A stretch of DNA of 5,242 bases from Minisyncoccota bacterium (GTDB taxonomy: Bacteria; Patescibacteriota; Minisyncoccia; UBA6257; 2-01-FULL-56-20), in NCBI GenBank assembly GCA_031291905.1, contig JARLIC010000109.1:1-5242 (forward strand), given 5' to 3'. The notes beneath the pieces were generated by a model. That model was given only the letters and a program-made list of their open reading frames with translations, was not told the origin of the DNA and made no database searches. Of the stretch, positions 4,807 through 5,242 are shown in pieces. The position numbers were made by a program, and so were the translations under genes. Every line of letters starts with the position of its first letter. Positions within the stretch are counted from its first letter, which is position 1.

Positions 4807-5225
4807 TACGGGGACTGTTTCAAACGGTTCCCTATCGCCGCTTCGAGTGAGGTCATGAAGTCCGCCTCCGCAACCCCTCCGCTTCCCGCATATTGGGAGA
4901 TGGTGAGATTGGGATAGCGGGGGTCGGTGATATGGAACGAGTCCTTGATGAAGTCCGGCGGGAGCCCGAATATCTTATTGATGTATCCGAATGTCATCCA
5001 CGCCCGTATCACGCCCGTCTCGTCCGCGGTCAGGGGTCCGTGCTTCTTTACGAACTCGGAAAGCGGGAGTTCCCGCGCATTGATGAGGTTCTCGCGCCTG
5101 AGCGCGAGGTAATCGCGGACCAAAAAGATGCACAACAGCGCCAAAAGCACGCCGAGGACGACGAGTGCCACCTTCAGATAGCGATACATCCGACTCCGCC
5201 GCACGCCTTTTTCGCCGGTTTCCAT
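4806..5225 (-). CDS. Single-pass membrane protein of unknown function, coupled to the VTT gene
   Basis: A 139-residue protein that I do not recognise as a named family. A basic N-terminus (1-16, KGVRRSRMYR) precedes one transmembrane helix (about 17-36), predicting an N-in protein with an exported domain. That domain has a short charged stretch (37-55), then FVKKHGPLTADETGVIRAWM (58-77) and the helical pattern TFGYINKIFGLPPDFIKD (78-95), then ITDPRYPNLTISQYA. The W-M-T-F-x-Y-I-N-x-x-F-x-L-P-P block looks like a small helix-turn-helix or SAM-like fold, but this is a weak inference. An internal ATG (residue 13) is an alternative start; the first ATG is chosen because TATAAT ends six bases before it. 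Its stop overlaps the next start as TAATG, so the two proteins probably act together. Confidence 0.82.
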   Translation of the reverse strand: METGEKGVRRSRMYRYLKVALVVLGVLLALLCIFLVRDYLALRRENLINARELPLSEFVKKHGPLTADETGVIRAWMTFGYINKIFGLPPDFIKDSFHITDPRYPNLTISQYAGSGGVAEADFMTSLEAAIGNRLKQSP

Positions 5226-5237
5226 ATTGTCATTATA
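5226..5237 (-). promoter_or_regulatory. -10 promoter of the 139-residue protein / VTT operon, predicted leaderless
   Basis: On the minus strand a perfect TATAAT (5237-5232) is followed by GACAAT and ATG at 5225. The spacing equals that at uppP, ftsE and the 83-residue gene. The -35 region lies beyond the window edge. Confidence 0.68.
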
Positions 5238-5242
5238 TCGGA

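Noticed and set aside
3958..4917. 319-codon plus-strand open frame across the inverted repeat and opposite the VTT gene
   Set aside because: Begins opposite the small gene, passes through the terminator and palindrome, then mirrors VTT codons; no recognisable domain.
1..5242. CRISPR arrays, tRNA or rRNA genes, toxin-antitoxin pairs, phage genes
   Set aside because: No regularly spaced repeats, cloverleaf with CCA-type acceptor, rRNA stretches or related protein motifs were seen.

Overview
The window looks like a GC-rich bacterial chromosome segment, most likely from the Candidate Phyla Radiation (Patescibacteria, Parcubacteria-like). This assignment is an inference. It rests on compact gene packing, near-absence of Shine-Dalgarno sequences, -10 boxes placed six or seven bases before start codons, a UvrD-type helicase with an AGPG Walker A opening, and short membrane proteins without clear homologues elsewhere. 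ftsE ends in TGA, so the genetic code appears standard rather than the UGA=Gly code of Gracilibacteria and Absconditabacteria.

Layout, left to right. A helicase (minus strand) enters at its N-terminus and runs off the left edge. Next is a minus-strand operon read ftsE > ftsX > CAP-domain coiled-coil protein (2826 to 175). ftsE and ftsX are separated by an 80-base gap that holds a 28-base-arm hairpin. Divergent from ftsE is uppP (plus strand, 2883-3752). It converges with, and overlaps by 24 bases, an 83-residue two-helix membrane protein (minus, 3980-3729). A gene-free stretch (3981-4209) holds a promoter, a plus-strand intrinsic terminator, an AT-rich hairpin and a very large inverted repeat with 32-base perfect arms. 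At the right is a coupled minus-strand pair: a single-pass membrane protein of unknown function (5225-4806) and a VTT/DedA-like membrane protein (4806-4210).

Functional theme: nearly everything except the helicase belongs to the cell envelope. FtsEX is the ABC-type regulator of septal wall hydrolysis. The CAP protein ten bases downstream of ftsX has a membrane anchor and a coiled coil, so it is a candidate FtsX partner. UppP regenerates undecaprenyl phosphate, the lipid carrier for wall synthesis. The VTT protein belongs to the superfamily that includes undecaprenyl-phosphate flippases, although it lacks two conserved charged residues.

The most notable signals are not protein-coding. First, four transcription-unit starts share a TATAAT-like box followed by exactly six bases and the start codon, and a fifth has seven bases; all five would give leaderless or nearly leaderless mRNAs. 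Second, two unusually long hairpins each begin within a few bases of the stop codon of a minus-strand gene. Third, the larger hairpin contains an inverted copy of the end of the gene it follows.
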